Assembly (NCBI RefSeq): GCF_030012605.2
Contig: NZ_CP114055.2
Reading direction: 5' to 3' (one strand)
Length of the DNA: 64,000 nucleotides
Source: Bergeyella_A cardium
GTDB taxonomy: Bacteria; Bacteroidota; Bacteroidia; Flavobacteriales; Weeksellaceae
The translations under genes were made by a program, and so were the position numbers. Positions 15,400-23,666 of this stretch are shown in pieces. The notes beneath the pieces are model-generated. The model worked only from the letters and a program-made list of their open reading frames with translations. It was not told the DNA's origin and made no database searches. How positions within the stretch are numbered: position 1 is the first letter of the stretch; each line of letters begins with the position of its first letter.

Positions 15400-16893
15400 A
15401 TGAAAAAGTTCATCATTTCATCATTCTTTTGCGCTGGGATGCTGATTTCTGCCCAGCAAAAATCTCCTCTTTCGGAGGCTAAATTCTGGGAAGGCGCACC
15501 AAGCCTAAAAGAAGTAAAGAAAGAGGTGCGCAAAGGCTTTGACTTTAAAAATACCGAAGGCGCGAGCGACCCTATTTTCGCAGCCATAATGGCGAAAGCA
15601 AGCCCAGAGGTCATCAAATACCTCATAGACCAAAAAGGGGTGGATATAGAAAAAAAAATCTTCCACGAGAGAACTTACCTGCACTGGGCAACCAATGCTA
15701 AACTCTACGAGGTAGTAAAGCACCTGATAAAAAAAGGAGCCAACCTGAATGCCTTAGATGATAAAGGGGCAAATCCCTTAGTTTATGCTTGTAGAGGTGG
15801 GAATATTACCCCAGAAATATTAGAACTTTATATTAAAAATAGGTTTGATATCCGCCAAAAATACCCGCAGCTTGAGGATGCCGATCTGCTTCTGCTCTGC
15901 ATTGGACAGGATAAGGGGCTCAAAATAACCGATGAGCTCATCTCCAAAGGGCTTAGCCTCCAAGTAGAGGACAAAAAGGGGCGAGGTGCATTCTACTACG
16001 CGGCATTGGTCGGTGATAATGTAGAAAACCTGAGAACGCTCGTAAAACGAGGGGTAAAATACGACTCCTCTGCCCTGCTCGCCGTAGCCGAAGGGGCACA
16101 TAAGGTAACGAATGGTGTGCAGCCCTACCTCTACCTTATCGGTGAGCTGAAATTAGACCCCAAAATCACGAATGTACAAGGAGAGACCTTGCTCCACATC
16201 GTAGCGAGGAAGCCTAAGCAGGAGGAAGTGATCAACTACCTTTTATCAAGCGGAGCAGATGCCTCACGAAAAGATAAAAACGGAAACACCGCCTTTATGC
16301 TGGTCTGCGGTGGTAAAAGTCTTAGCATCGTGAAACAGCTTTTCCCTTATTGCCGAGACATCAATGCTAAAAATGCGAATGGAGAGACCGCCCTACTGAA
16401 TGCCGTAAAAACGGGGAGCACAGAAATCGTAAATTTCCTCCTCCAAAAGGGTGCAAGCCTCCGCACTACCGATGCGAAGGGGAATAGCCTTGCTTTTGTG
16501 CTCGTGGATTCGTTCCGAGTACCAAAAAAAGGTAGGCAAGCCGATAAAGATTTCCTCCCGAAGCTCCTCCTCCTACAAGAAAAAGGGATTAATTTTGCCC
16601 AGCCCTTCAGAGATGGGAGCACGGTTTATCATATCGCAGCGACTAAGAATAACTTGGAGTTCATCCGAAGCCTTTCGCCTATAAAAGCAGATATTAATGC
16701 GAAGAATAATGATGGGCTCACCGCGCTGCACAAGGCAGCATTAGTGGCAAAGGATGATCAGATTCTGAAATACCTCATCTCGCTTGGGGCTGATAAAAAA
16801 ATTAAAACAGACCTAGACGAAACGGCTTATGACATCGCTAAGGATAATGAAGCCCTCGCTCATCAGAATATAGACCTCAGCTTTTTAAAATAA
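15400..16893 (+). CDS. Secreted ankyrin-repeat protein
   Basis: The 497-residue product starts with a signal peptide (MKKFIISSFFCAGMLISAQ, cleavage expected near residue 19). The rest is almost all ankyrin repeats, about ten from residue 50 to 485, with typical GANLNALDDKGANPLVYAC and DKNGNTAFMLVCGG units. Ankyrin repeats are protein-binding scaffolds with no enzymatic activity of their own, and this one should act in the periplasm or on the cell surface. It is first in a plus-strand operon: 30 nt separate it from the DUF2271 gene, and the PepSY reductase and apbE follow. It may therefore hold or recruit a redox partner, which is inference from context. Its partner is unknown. Confidence 0.85.
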   Translation: MKKFIISSFFCAGMLISAQQKSPLSEAKFWEGAPSLKEVKKEVRKGFDFKNTEGASDPIFAAIMAKASPEVIKYLIDQKGVDIEKKIFHERTYLHWATNAKLYEVVKHLIKKGANLNALDDKGANPLVYACRGGNITPEILELYIKNRFDIRQKYPQLEDADLLLLCIGQDKGLKITDELISKGLSLQVEDKKGRGAFYYAALVGDNVENLRTLVKRGVKYDSSALLAVAEGAHKVTNGVQPYLYLIGELKLDPKITNVQGETLLHIVARKPKQEEVINYLLSSGADASRKDKNGNTAFMLVCGGKSLSIVKQLFPYCRDINAKNANGETALLNAVKTGSTEIVNFLLQKGASLRTTDAKGNSLAFVLVDSFRVPKKGRQADKDFLPKLLLLQEKGINFAQPFRDGSTVYHIAATKNNLEFIRSLSPIKADINAKNNDGLTALHKAALVAKDDQILKYLISLGADKKIKTDLDETAYDIAKDNEALAHQNIDLSFLK

Positions 16894-16923
16894 ATTGAAT
16901 CAATAATTATAAATTAAATTTTT

Positions 16924-17406
16924 ATGAGATTTTTAAAACAAAGTTTTTTATTCGGATTTTTTGCGCTCTTGTTTAGCACTCAAGCACAGGCACAGAGCAG
17001 CAAGTACAAACTAATGCTCCAAATGACCAATTACGATGGAGAAAATGCTTACCTTGTAGTCTCTCTCATCAATCCTAATGGGGAATACGAAAAAACCCTC
17101 GCCGTAATGGGAGATAATAAGAAATGGTACAAAGGGCTCAAAGAGTGGTTTAAAGCTCAGAACCAAAAACCCGAGCAGCTCAGTGCGATTACGGGAGCTT
17201 CGGTAGGTGCAGGCGATAGAAGCACTACCGTTCTCAATATAGATGATTCCGTATTTGATAAAGGCTACAAACTCAGAATAGAATCTGCCGTAGAACACGC
17301 AAAATACCATACGGAAGACGCTGTAATCCCCCTTACTCAAGCTGATTTTTCTAAAAAAGTAAGCGGCAAAGGCTATGTGCGCACCGTAAAACTGAACAAA
17401 CTCTAA
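16924..17406 (+). CDS. DUF2271 periplasmic protein, possible flavinylation substrate
   Basis: A signal peptide (MRFLKQSFLF to AQAQ, about residues 1-24) precedes a DUF2271 domain of about 135 residues, so the protein should be periplasmic. The segment AITGASVGAG contains Thr90-Gly-Ala-Ser93. This resembles the [ST]GA[ST] motif to which ApbE attaches FMN through a phosphodiester bond in FMN-binding domains. The apbE gene lies two genes downstream and a transmembrane flavin reductase lies between. An electron-carrying flavoprotein role is a reasonable inference, but flavin attachment cannot be seen in sequence alone. Confidence 0.75.
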   Translation: MRFLKQSFLFGFFALLFSTQAQAQSSKYKLMLQMTNYDGENAYLVVSLINPNGEYEKTLAVMGDNKKWYKGLKEWFKAQNQKPEQLSAITGASVGAGDRSTTVLNIDDSVFDKGYKLRIESAVEHAKYHTEDAVIPLTQADFSKKVSGKGYVRTVKLNKL

Positions 17407-17529
17407 CCACCATACAAAAGGCACCCGCCTACCAATCGGGGAGATTGCACCAGCGATGAAATCATCCAAAAAAGTCTTCTCCCTGATTTTTCTATTTATA
17501 CACGCATTATTATCTATTAAAAAAATAAA

Positions 17530-19737
17530 ATGACATCATCCATCTGGAGAAAAGCACACCTTATCCTTGCGATTATTTCGTCGGTATTCTTACTCGTGAT
17601 CTCAATTACAGGCGTTATTTTAGCGGGGAATATCATTATCAATAAAACCCAATACCCTTATAAAGTAGAGAATTTTGAAGAGCTTAGCCTTGCCAAAACG
17701 CTGCCTGTACTCAAAAAAAACTACCCTGAGATTACAGAGATGAGCATAGATCCTAACCATTTCGTAAGCATCGATGGTTTTGATGAAGACGGCAATGCAG
17801 TAAAAGCCATCATCAACCCAAACAATGGGAAAATACTTGGCAAGCCCCTTAAAAAAAGCCCATTTATACAGGAAGTAAAAGGGATTCACCGCTCGCTTCT
17901 TCTCCACGAAAAAGGACGATTTATAGTAGGGATAATGGCAGCTCTCCTCCTGATGATTAGCCTTACAGGCACCATAATGATTATCAAAAGACAAAAAGGA
18001 TTCTTCGGTTTCTTTGCTAAAATACACAAAGACTCGCTCTCGCAATTCCTACACACCTCAGCGGGGAGGTGGTTCTTAGTTCCCATCTTCGTAGTATCGC
18101 TTACGGGGACTTATTTATTTCTGAAAAGGTTTAAAATCATCCCCGAACAAAAAGAAATCACCCAAACCTATGAAGCAAAACACACCGATACACAAAAAAA
18201 CATCGCCGATTTTGAAGTTTTCAGGCAGACCAAGCTCAGCGAGGTACAAAAAATAGAATTTCCCTTCTCAGATGACGACCCAGACGAGGTCTTTATATTA
18301 AAATTAAAGTCCAAGGAATTAGAAGTAAATGCTTTTTCTGGTGAAATCACTAAGGAAACCCTCTACCCTTCCGCTGTACTCTTAGCCAATCTCAGCCTGA
18401 ACTTACATACGGGACGAACCAGTCTCTGGTGGGCAATCGTGTTGGCAATTGCTACGCTTAACATTCTTGTATTTATCTACACAGGCTTTGCTATCACCCT
18501 AAAAAGAACCGCGTCCAAGGTGAAGAATAAGTTCAAAGCCCAAGATGCAGACTGCATTATCCTCGTAGGTTCAGAAAACGGAACTACATTAGGTTTTGCT
18601 AATAAGGTACAGCAACAGCTCCTCACAAGTGGCAAAAAAGTCTTTCTCTCGTATCTTAATAACTATCAGTATTTCCCAAAAGCGGAGCACATCCTTATCT
18701 TCACCTCCACTTATGGTGATGGAGATGCCCCTGCCAATGCTGAAAAATTTGAGACTTTACTCGCTAACGACATTAAGCAAAACCCCAATACCCTGTTTTC
18801 TGTTGTGGGCTTCGGTTCGAGAACATACTCCAACTTCTGTGGATTTGCTAAAAAGATAGATGCTCTCCTCTCCTCACAAGAATGGGCAGAAAGAAGTATC
18901 CCCCTACATTTGGTGAATGATAAATCTGCCGATGAACTCGTAGAATGGGTGAAGCTCTGGAATGAAAAGACCTCTACCCCACTGATGACCTCTCCTTCAT
19001 TCTATAATGCTAAGATTTCTGGACTTAAAAAATTCAAAGTAGTGGAGAAAACCCCTCTTGATGAAGATAATCAAACCTTCTCCATCTCCCTTAAGCCTCA
19101 ATTCCGCAAGAGAGCATTCCAATCTGGAGATATTCTCACTGTATATCCTGCAAACGACAGCAGAGAAAGGCTCTACTCCATCGGAAAAAAGGGCAATAGC
19201 ATTCAGCTCTTCGTAAAGCTACACGAAAATGGGCTCGGCTCTCAGTATTTGTATAGATTACCACTGGGGCAAACCATAAAAGCAAAAGTGGTAGAGAACC
19301 TTGCCTTCCACTTCCCAGAAGACACAAGCGATGTAGTGATGATTGCTAATGGTACAGGTACTGCACCTTTCCTCGGAATGATGAGTGAGCAACATCCAGG
19401 TGTAAAGAAACATCTCTACTGCGGCTTTAGATTTAGAAATGCAAATACTCAACAGATAGAAGAAACGGCAAAAAGCCTCATCCAAAAAGGAAACTTGCAT
19501 AGCTTCACCGTTGGATATTCTCGAGGTGAAAAGCCTCAGCGGGTAACCGACCTCATCCGTGAAGATGAAGAATTTTTGGTTCAAATCCTGAAATCCGATG
19601 GTGTTATTATGATTTGTGGAGCGCTTTCTATGCTCGCCGATGTAGAAGCCTACCTCACTGAAGTCTGCGAAAGGCATCAGCTCCCAAGCCTTGAAAGATA
19701 TAAACACAATTCCAGAATTCTAAGTGATTGCTATTAA
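17530..19737 (+). CDS. PepSY-domain transmembrane flavodoxin/FAD reductase
   Basis: This 735-residue fusion begins with a PepSY_TM-type membrane part. It has hydrophobic segments near residues 11-32, 131-152, 181-198 and 298-320, with histidines at 10, 120, 126, 175 and 292 close to the membrane that could ligate haem. A cytoplasmic flavodoxin domain follows (about 341-475, VGSENGTTLGFA and TSTYGDGDAPA). Next come a FAD-binding region with the RLYS motif (547-550) and an NAD(P)H-binding region (ANGTGTAPF near 606-614, CGALSMLADVEAYL near the end), as in sulfite-reductase alpha subunits. It should move electrons from NAD(P)H across the inner membrane. It lies between the DUF2271 gene and apbE (3-nt gap), which fits an electron-export pathway. 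The terminal acceptor is unknown. Confidence 0.9.
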   Translation: MTSSIWRKAHLILAIISSVFLLVISITGVILAGNIIINKTQYPYKVENFEELSLAKTLPVLKKNYPEITEMSIDPNHFVSIDGFDEDGNAVKAIINPNNGKILGKPLKKSPFIQEVKGIHRSLLLHEKGRFIVGIMAALLLMISLTGTIMIIKRQKGFFGFFAKIHKDSLSQFLHTSAGRWFLVPIFVVSLTGTYLFLKRFKIIPEQKEITQTYEAKHTDTQKNIADFEVFRQTKLSEVQKIEFPFSDDDPDEVFILKLKSKELEVNAFSGEITKETLYPSAVLLANLSLNLHTGRTSLWWAIVLAIATLNILVFIYTGFAITLKRTASKVKNKFKAQDADCIILVGSENGTTLGFANKVQQQLLTSGKKVFLSYLNNYQYFPKAEHILIFTSTYGDGDAPANAEKFETLLANDIKQNPNTLFSVVGFGSRTYSNFCGFAKKIDALLSSQEWAERSIPLHLVNDKSADELVEWVKLWNEKTSTPLMTSPSFYNAKISGLKKFKVVEKTPLDEDNQTFSISLKPQFRKRAFQSGDILTVYPANDSRERLYSIGKKGNSIQLFVKLHENGLGSQYLYRLPLGQTIKAKVVENLAFHFPEDTSDVVMIANGTGTAPFLGMMSEQHPGVKKHLYCGFRFRNANTQQIEETAKSLIQKGNLHSFTVGYSRGEKPQRVTDLIREDEEFLVQILKSDGVIMICGALSMLADVEAYLTEVCERHQLPSLERYKHNSRILSDCY

Positions 19738-19740
19738 ATA

Positions 19741-20706
19741 ATGAAGACCCTCGCTATCTTTTTACTCTCCCTGCAAATCACCTATGCCCAAACCGCAAGG
19801 CACAGAACCATAATGCTAATGGGCAGCAGGTTTGATATTACCATCGTAGATAAAGACTCTACCGCTGCAGAGGAGAAAATAAATATTGCCATTGCCGAAA
19901 TCTCTCGAATAGAAAACCTCATCTCGGAATGGCGAGCCTCCACAGAGATTTCAGAGGTGAATAAAAATGCAGGAATTCGCCCAGTAAAAGTGAGCCCAGA
20001 AGTTATCAAACTTACTGAAAGGGCACTTTGGTTCTCCAAAATTACAGATGGAGCATTTGATATTAGTATCGCTGCAATGGATAAAATCTGGCGGTTTGAT
20101 GATTCTATGGATACTCCACCCACTCCTCAACAGGTGAAAGCCTCAATAAGAAATGTGGGCTATAAAAATATTATTATCAACCGAAAAAAATCTACCATTT
20201 TCCTAAAAAACAAAGGGATGAAAATAGGTTTTGGAGCTACAGGAAAGAGCTACTCTGCCGATAAGACCAAAGCTCTAATGCAGCAACTTGGCGTACAGGC
20301 TGGCATCATTAATGCCTCTGGGGATATTGCCCTCTGGGGAACTCAACCCGATGGTAGTGCTTGGACGGTAGGTATTGCTGACCCTTTCCAGTCTGGTGAA
20401 GTCCTCAAAGTTCTAAAACTCCGAAACACAGCTATCGTAACCTCTGGGGATTACCAAAAATTTGTAGAATTTGGTGGCAAACGCTATTCCCATATCATCA
20501 ATCCTAAAACAGGTTATCCCTCCACAGGGCTCACCAGTGTAACCATCACAGGAGAAAATGCAGAAACTGCCAATGGGCTCAGCACCTCCGTAATGGTTTT
20601 GGGCAAAGAAAAAGGGCTCCGCCTCCTTAAAAAATTTCCCAGCTATCAATATCTTATCATAGAGGATAATGGTAATATTACTCAAAGTACTGGATTTGAC
20701 CAATAG
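19741..20706 (+). CDS. apbE: FAD:protein FMN transferase ApbE
   Basis: ApbE cleaves FAD and links FMN to Ser/Thr in [ST]GA[ST]-type motifs of extracytoplasmic proteins, with Mg2+. The 321-residue product has a signal peptide (about 1-17, ending TYAQ). It carries MGSRFDITI, the GFGATGKSYSADK segment, INASGDIALWG, HIINPKTGYPS and the metal-site region ETANGLSTSVMVLG. It is the last gene of the four-gene operon, 3 nt after the reductase, and a bidirectional terminator follows. The nearby DUF2271 protein is the obvious candidate substrate. Confidence 0.93.
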   Translation: MKTLAIFLLSLQITYAQTARHRTIMLMGSRFDITIVDKDSTAAEEKINIAIAEISRIENLISEWRASTEISEVNKNAGIRPVKVSPEVIKLTERALWFSKITDGAFDISIAAMDKIWRFDDSMDTPPTPQQVKASIRNVGYKNIIINRKKSTIFLKNKGMKIGFGATGKSYSADKTKALMQQLGVQAGIINASGDIALWGTQPDGSAWTVGIADPFQSGEVLKVLKLRNTAIVTSGDYQKFVEFGGKRYSHIINPKTGYPSTGLTSVTITGENAETANGLSTSVMVLGKEKGLRLLKKFPSYQYLIIEDNGNITQSTGFDQ

Positions 20707-20725
20707 CGAGCAACCACCCAAAACA

Positions 20726-20757
20726 AAAAGGAGAAACTTAAATAAGTTTCTCCTTTT
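20726..20757. terminator. Bidirectional terminator between apbE and tRNA-Glu
   Basis: A perfect 14-bp stem (AAAAGGAGAAACTT at 20726-20739, AAGTTTCTCCTTTT at 20744-20757) with an AAAT loop has T-rich tracts on both strands. It serves the plus-strand apbE operon and the minus-strand rpsT/tRNA-Glu transcript. It ends only one base before the tRNA-Glu 3' end. Confidence 0.85.
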
Positions 20758-20758
20758 G

Positions 20759-20830
20759 TAGCCCGTAGGGGAATCGAACCCCTCTTGCAAGAATGAAAAT
20801 CTTGAGTCCTAACCGATAGACGAACGGGCC
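20759..20830 (-). tRNA. tRNA-Glu (TTC)
   Basis: The minus strand folds into a cloverleaf: acceptor GGCCCGT/ACGGGCT (first pair G-U), anticodon stem CAAGA/TCTTG with loop TTTTCAT giving anticodon TTC, and T-arm GAGGGGTTCGATTCCCCTA. The discriminator base is A, and CCA is not encoded. It lies 10 nt downstream of the rpsT stop and is probably co-transcribed with it. The terminator hairpin begins almost at its 3' end. Confidence 0.95.
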
Positions 20831-20840
20831 AGCTTTATAA

Positions 20841-21095
20841 TTAAGCTAATTTATTTACATGCTTTGTAAGCTTGCTTTTTAAGTTAGCTGCTTTATTCTT
20901 ATGAATAATATTCTTCTTAGCCAACTTGTCTAATAAAGAAATCACCTTAGGTAATTGTTCTTGAGCCACTGCTTTATCCTCTTCATTTCTTAATACTTTC
21001 ATAGCTGTTCTTGCAGTCTTATGATAGTATCTGTTACGCATTCTTTTTACTGCGTTTTGTCTGATTCTTTTTAATGCTGATTTATGATTTGCCAT
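20841..21095 (-). CDS. rpsT: 30S ribosomal protein S20
   Basis: S20 binds 16S rRNA at the base of the 30S body early in assembly. The 84-residue, lysine-rich product begins MANHKSALKRIRQNAVKRMR and ends KAANLKSKLTKHVNKLA, both family signatures. It has its own promoter 22 nt upstream, with a strong match to consensus, and is followed by tRNA-Glu. Confidence 0.97.
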   Translation of the reverse strand: MANHKSALKRIRQNAVKRMRNRYYHKTARTAMKVLRNEEDKAVAQEQLPKVISLLDKLAKKNIIHKNKAANLKSKLTKHVNKLA

Positions 21096-21117
21096 ATCTC
21101 TGTCTCAATTGTGGGTG

Positions 21118-21148
21118 CAAAGATATATCTTTTTTCGAAACCTCCAAA
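21118..21148 (-). promoter_or_regulatory. Promoter of rpsT-tRNA-Glu
   Basis: On the minus strand TTTG (21148-21145), a 19-nt spacer and TATCTTTG (21125-21118) form a full Bacteroidetes promoter. The -7 element and start region read TATCTTTGCACCCACA, 16 nt identical to the tRNA operon promoter at 49394-49401 and its downstream bases. Confidence 0.8.
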
Positions 21149-21209
21149 TTTTTTTTTAAAAAAATGTATTATTTTTTAGTGATATACTTGTTTAACCAAT
21201 GCTATCGGT

Positions 21210-21240
21210 TTTGCCAGTTTGTGAGTTAATATTATATTTG
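21210..21240 (+). promoter_or_regulatory. Promoter of ridA
   Basis: TTTG (21210-21213), 19 nt, then TATATTTG (21233-21240) match the consensus in sequence and spacing. The start would lie about 25 nt before the ATG at 21270. Confidence 0.75.
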
Positions 21241-21269
21241 TGAGATTTTATACATCATATTTTAAGTAT

Positions 21270-21647
21270 ATGAAGACTATTATTTCTACAGAAAAAGCCC
21301 CAGCGGCAATTGGACCTTATGCACAAGCAAATATGGCAAACGGGATATTATATATCTCTGGACAAATGCCCGCAGACCCAGAAACAGGGAGAATTATAGA
21401 AGGGATAGAGAAGGCAACACATCAAGTAATGAGAAATCTTGAAGCCATCTTAAAAGAAGCAGGAATGACTTTTAAAAATGTAGTAAAAACTACGATATAC
21501 CTTAAAAATATGGAGGACTTTTCCGTAATGAATGGGGTTTATGCTTCATATTTGGAAGAGGGGTTCTATCCTGCAAGGGAAACGGTTCAAGTGTCTTACC
21601 TCCCTAAAAATGTAGAGGTGGAAATCTCTATGATTGCACATCAATAG
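21270..21647 (+). CDS. ridA: RidA family enamine/imine deaminase
   Basis: RidA-family trimers hydrolyse reactive enamines and imines made by PLP enzymes, releasing a 2-oxoacid and ammonia. The 125-residue product begins MKTIISTEKAPAAIGPYAQA and has ISGQMPADPETG. It also has VVKTTIYLKNMEDFSVMN and the ARETVQVSYLP segment, whose arginine binds the substrate carboxylate. A GTG at 21240 would extend the frame but lies within the promoter, so the ATG at 21270 is chosen. A small membrane protein gene follows 33 nt later. Confidence 0.92.
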   Translation: MKTIISTEKAPAAIGPYAQANMANGILYISGQMPADPETGRIIEGIEKATHQVMRNLEAILKEAGMTFKNVVKTTIYLKNMEDFSVMNGVYASYLEEGFYPARETVQVSYLPKNVEVEISMIAHQ

Positions 21648-21680
21648 TGCTCAATTGAGCTATTGAATAAATTTTTGGAA

Positions 21681-22103
21681 ATGAACTTTCTTAGGAATAC
21701 ATTAGGAGTATTTGTTGGACTTTTAGTTTCGGGTATCGTTATCAGCTTGGGGATTAGGCTCAACTCTGAATGGGTTACTTACGAGCATTTCTCCCCCTTT
21801 CAGAACTGGGAAAACTTCCTGGAAACGAGGAAAGGAGATACAGGCTTCTTTGCCTACCTGCTTTTTTTATCAGGTATCTCTGCCATAGTGGGAGGCGTAG
21901 CTACTGCCATCATCGTGAAATATGCCAAAGTAGCTTATGCTTTACTGATAGGCTTTATTCTGCTGTTTTTCGCAATGCTGGATATTATAATCTTTCCCCA
22001 TCATCCTACTTTTTACAAGATATGTATCTTCCTCACCTTCTTCCCTTTCTCTTGGGTAGGAGGTAAAATCACAGAAGTCCTCTACAACAGGAAAAAGAAA
22101 TAA
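21681..22103 (+). CDS. Small four-helix membrane protein, unknown function
   Basis: From ATG 21681 the product has 140 residues, and four hydrophobic segments can be drawn (about 6-25, 55-80, 84-105 and 110-128). It ends in a basic tail (NRKKK). The frame extends back to a TTG at 21663, but the ATG MNFLRNTLG is more natural. The family was not recognised with confidence. It lies between ridA and asnS on the same strand. No function can be assigned. Confidence 0.65.
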   Translation: MNFLRNTLGVFVGLLVSGIVISLGIRLNSEWVTYEHFSPFQNWENFLETRKGDTGFFAYLLFLSGISAIVGGVATAIIVKYAKVAYALLIGFILLFFAMLDIIIFPHHPTFYKICIFLTFFPFSWVGGKITEVLYNRKKK

Positions 22104-22141
22104 AGCCCATACTACTTCCTGATGAATAAAGGGTATTTTAT

Positions 22142-22149
22142 TACATTTG
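22142..22149 (+). promoter_or_regulatory. Candidate promoter of asnS
   Basis: TACATTTG matches the -7 consensus and ends 17 nt before the asnS ATG. No clear -33 box. Confidence 0.5.
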
Positions 22150-22166
22150 CAGCATATTTTTAGACA

Positions 22167-23615
22167 ATGAAAAAACACACGATTAAAGATATTTTATCGG
22201 ATTATAAGAGATTTCTTCATCACAATATCACTGTTCAAGGATGGGTAAGAGCTTTTCGCTCCAATAGATTTATCGCGCTTAATGACGGTTCTACTATACT
22301 TAATCTTCAAATAGTAGTAGATTTTGAACAGTTTGATGAAGAGCTTATTAAAAACATCAAGACCGCTTCTTCCCTCAAAATAGAAGGTGAAGTTATAGAA
22401 AGCCAAGGAGCGGGGCAGAGCATAGAGATCTTAGCAAAAAAAATCACCGTTTTAGGGGACAATTTCAGTGAGGAACTGGAAAAAACCGTTCTTCAACCTA
22501 AAAAACACTCTCTGGAAGTACTCAGAGAGCAGGCACACCTCCGTTTCAGAACCAATCTTTTCGGTGCTGTATTTAGATTGAGGAGTGCTATTTCGTTTGC
22601 TATTCATCAGTTCTTTAATCAAAACCAATTCTTCTATATTAATACACCCATCATCACGGGAGCTGATGCAGAAGGTGCTGGAGAGATGTTCTCCGTTACA
22701 AATTTTGATCTGAACAACCTCCCAAAAGATGAGAATGGCGAGATTGATTATACCCAAGATTTCTTCGGAAGGAAAACCAACCTAACCGTTTCTGGACAGC
22801 TCGAAGGCGAAACAGCAGCTATGGGACTGGGAAGGATTTATACTTTTGGGCCAACTTTTAGAGCTGAAAATTCCAACACCACAAGACATCTTGCCGAGTT
22901 TTGGATGATAGAGCCAGAAGTAGCCTTTAACAACTTAGAGGATAATATAGACCTTGCAGAAGACTTCCTGAAATTCGTTATCAATTATGTATTAGACAAC
23001 TGCAAAGATGATTTAGAATTCCTTGACAAACGATTTGCAGAAGAGCAAAAACAAAAACCCGAAAGAGAGAGAGCCAAAGAAGGACTTATAGAGAAACTTC
23101 AAAATGTGGTTTCCAAACGATTTAAACGGGTTTCCTATACTGAGGCTATTGAGATTTTACTCGCGTCTAAGGAAAACAAGAAAGGCAAGTTTCAATTCCC
23201 TATTGAGGCTTGGGGGGCAGATCTCCAGTCTGAACACGAGCGCTATCTCGTAGAGAAACACTTTGAATGCCCTGTGGTACTCTTTGATTATCCTAAGGAA
23301 ATCAAGGCGTTTTATATGAAACTCAATGAAGATGGTAAAACCGTAGGAGCAATGGATGTACTTTTCCCAGGAATCGGGGAGATTATCGGTGGCTCCGAAA
23401 GAGAAGCGAGATATGATGTACTCATCCAAAAAATGAAGGAGATGAATGTAGATGAAAAAGAACTTTGGTGGTACCTTGATACCCGAAAATTTGGCTCTGT
23501 ACCACACGCAGGTTTCGGCTTGGGACTTGAAAGGCTTGTGCTCTTCATCACGGGAATGACGAATATCCGAGATGTAATCCCTTTCCCAAGAACGCCAAAA
23601 AATGCAGAGTTTTAA
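22167..23615 (+). CDS. asnS: Asparaginyl-tRNA synthetase
   Basis: AsnS charges tRNA-Asn with asparagine using ATP. The 482-residue product has an N-terminal OB-fold anticodon-binding domain (about 15-105, VQGWVRAFRSNRFIALNDGS). A class II catalytic domain follows. It includes TPIITGADAEGAGEMFSVT, TFRAENSNTTRHLAEFWMIEPE (motif 2 region) and the motif 3 block GFGLGLERLVLFITGM with NIRDVIPFPRTPKNAEF, all quoted in part. The RNTTRHL-type sequence and length mark AsnRS rather than AspRS. rpoN follows 51 nt later. Confidence 0.96.
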   Translation: MKKHTIKDILSDYKRFLHHNITVQGWVRAFRSNRFIALNDGSTILNLQIVVDFEQFDEELIKNIKTASSLKIEGEVIESQGAGQSIEILAKKITVLGDNFSEELEKTVLQPKKHSLEVLREQAHLRFRTNLFGAVFRLRSAISFAIHQFFNQNQFFYINTPIITGADAEGAGEMFSVTNFDLNNLPKDENGEIDYTQDFFGRKTNLTVSGQLEGETAAMGLGRIYTFGPTFRAENSNTTRHLAEFWMIEPEVAFNNLEDNIDLAEDFLKFVINYVLDNCKDDLEFLDKRFAEEQKQKPERERAKEGLIEKLQNVVSKRFKRVSYTEAIEILLASKENKKGKFQFPIEAWGADLQSEHERYLVEKHFECPVVLFDYPKEIKAFYMKLNEDGKTVGAMDVLFPGIGEIIGGSEREARYDVLIQKMKEMNVDEKELWWYLDTRKFGSVPHAGFGLGLERLVLFITGMTNIRDVIPFPRTPKNAEF

Positions 23616-23666
23616 GTTTTAAATATGTGGAATTCATCAGCCTTGCCAAAATAAATAAAACAAATT

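Noticed and set aside
18438..18460. TTGGCAATTGC resembling a sigma-54 -24/-12 promoter
   Set aside because: It lies within the PepSY reductase coding region and the spacing between boxes is wrong.
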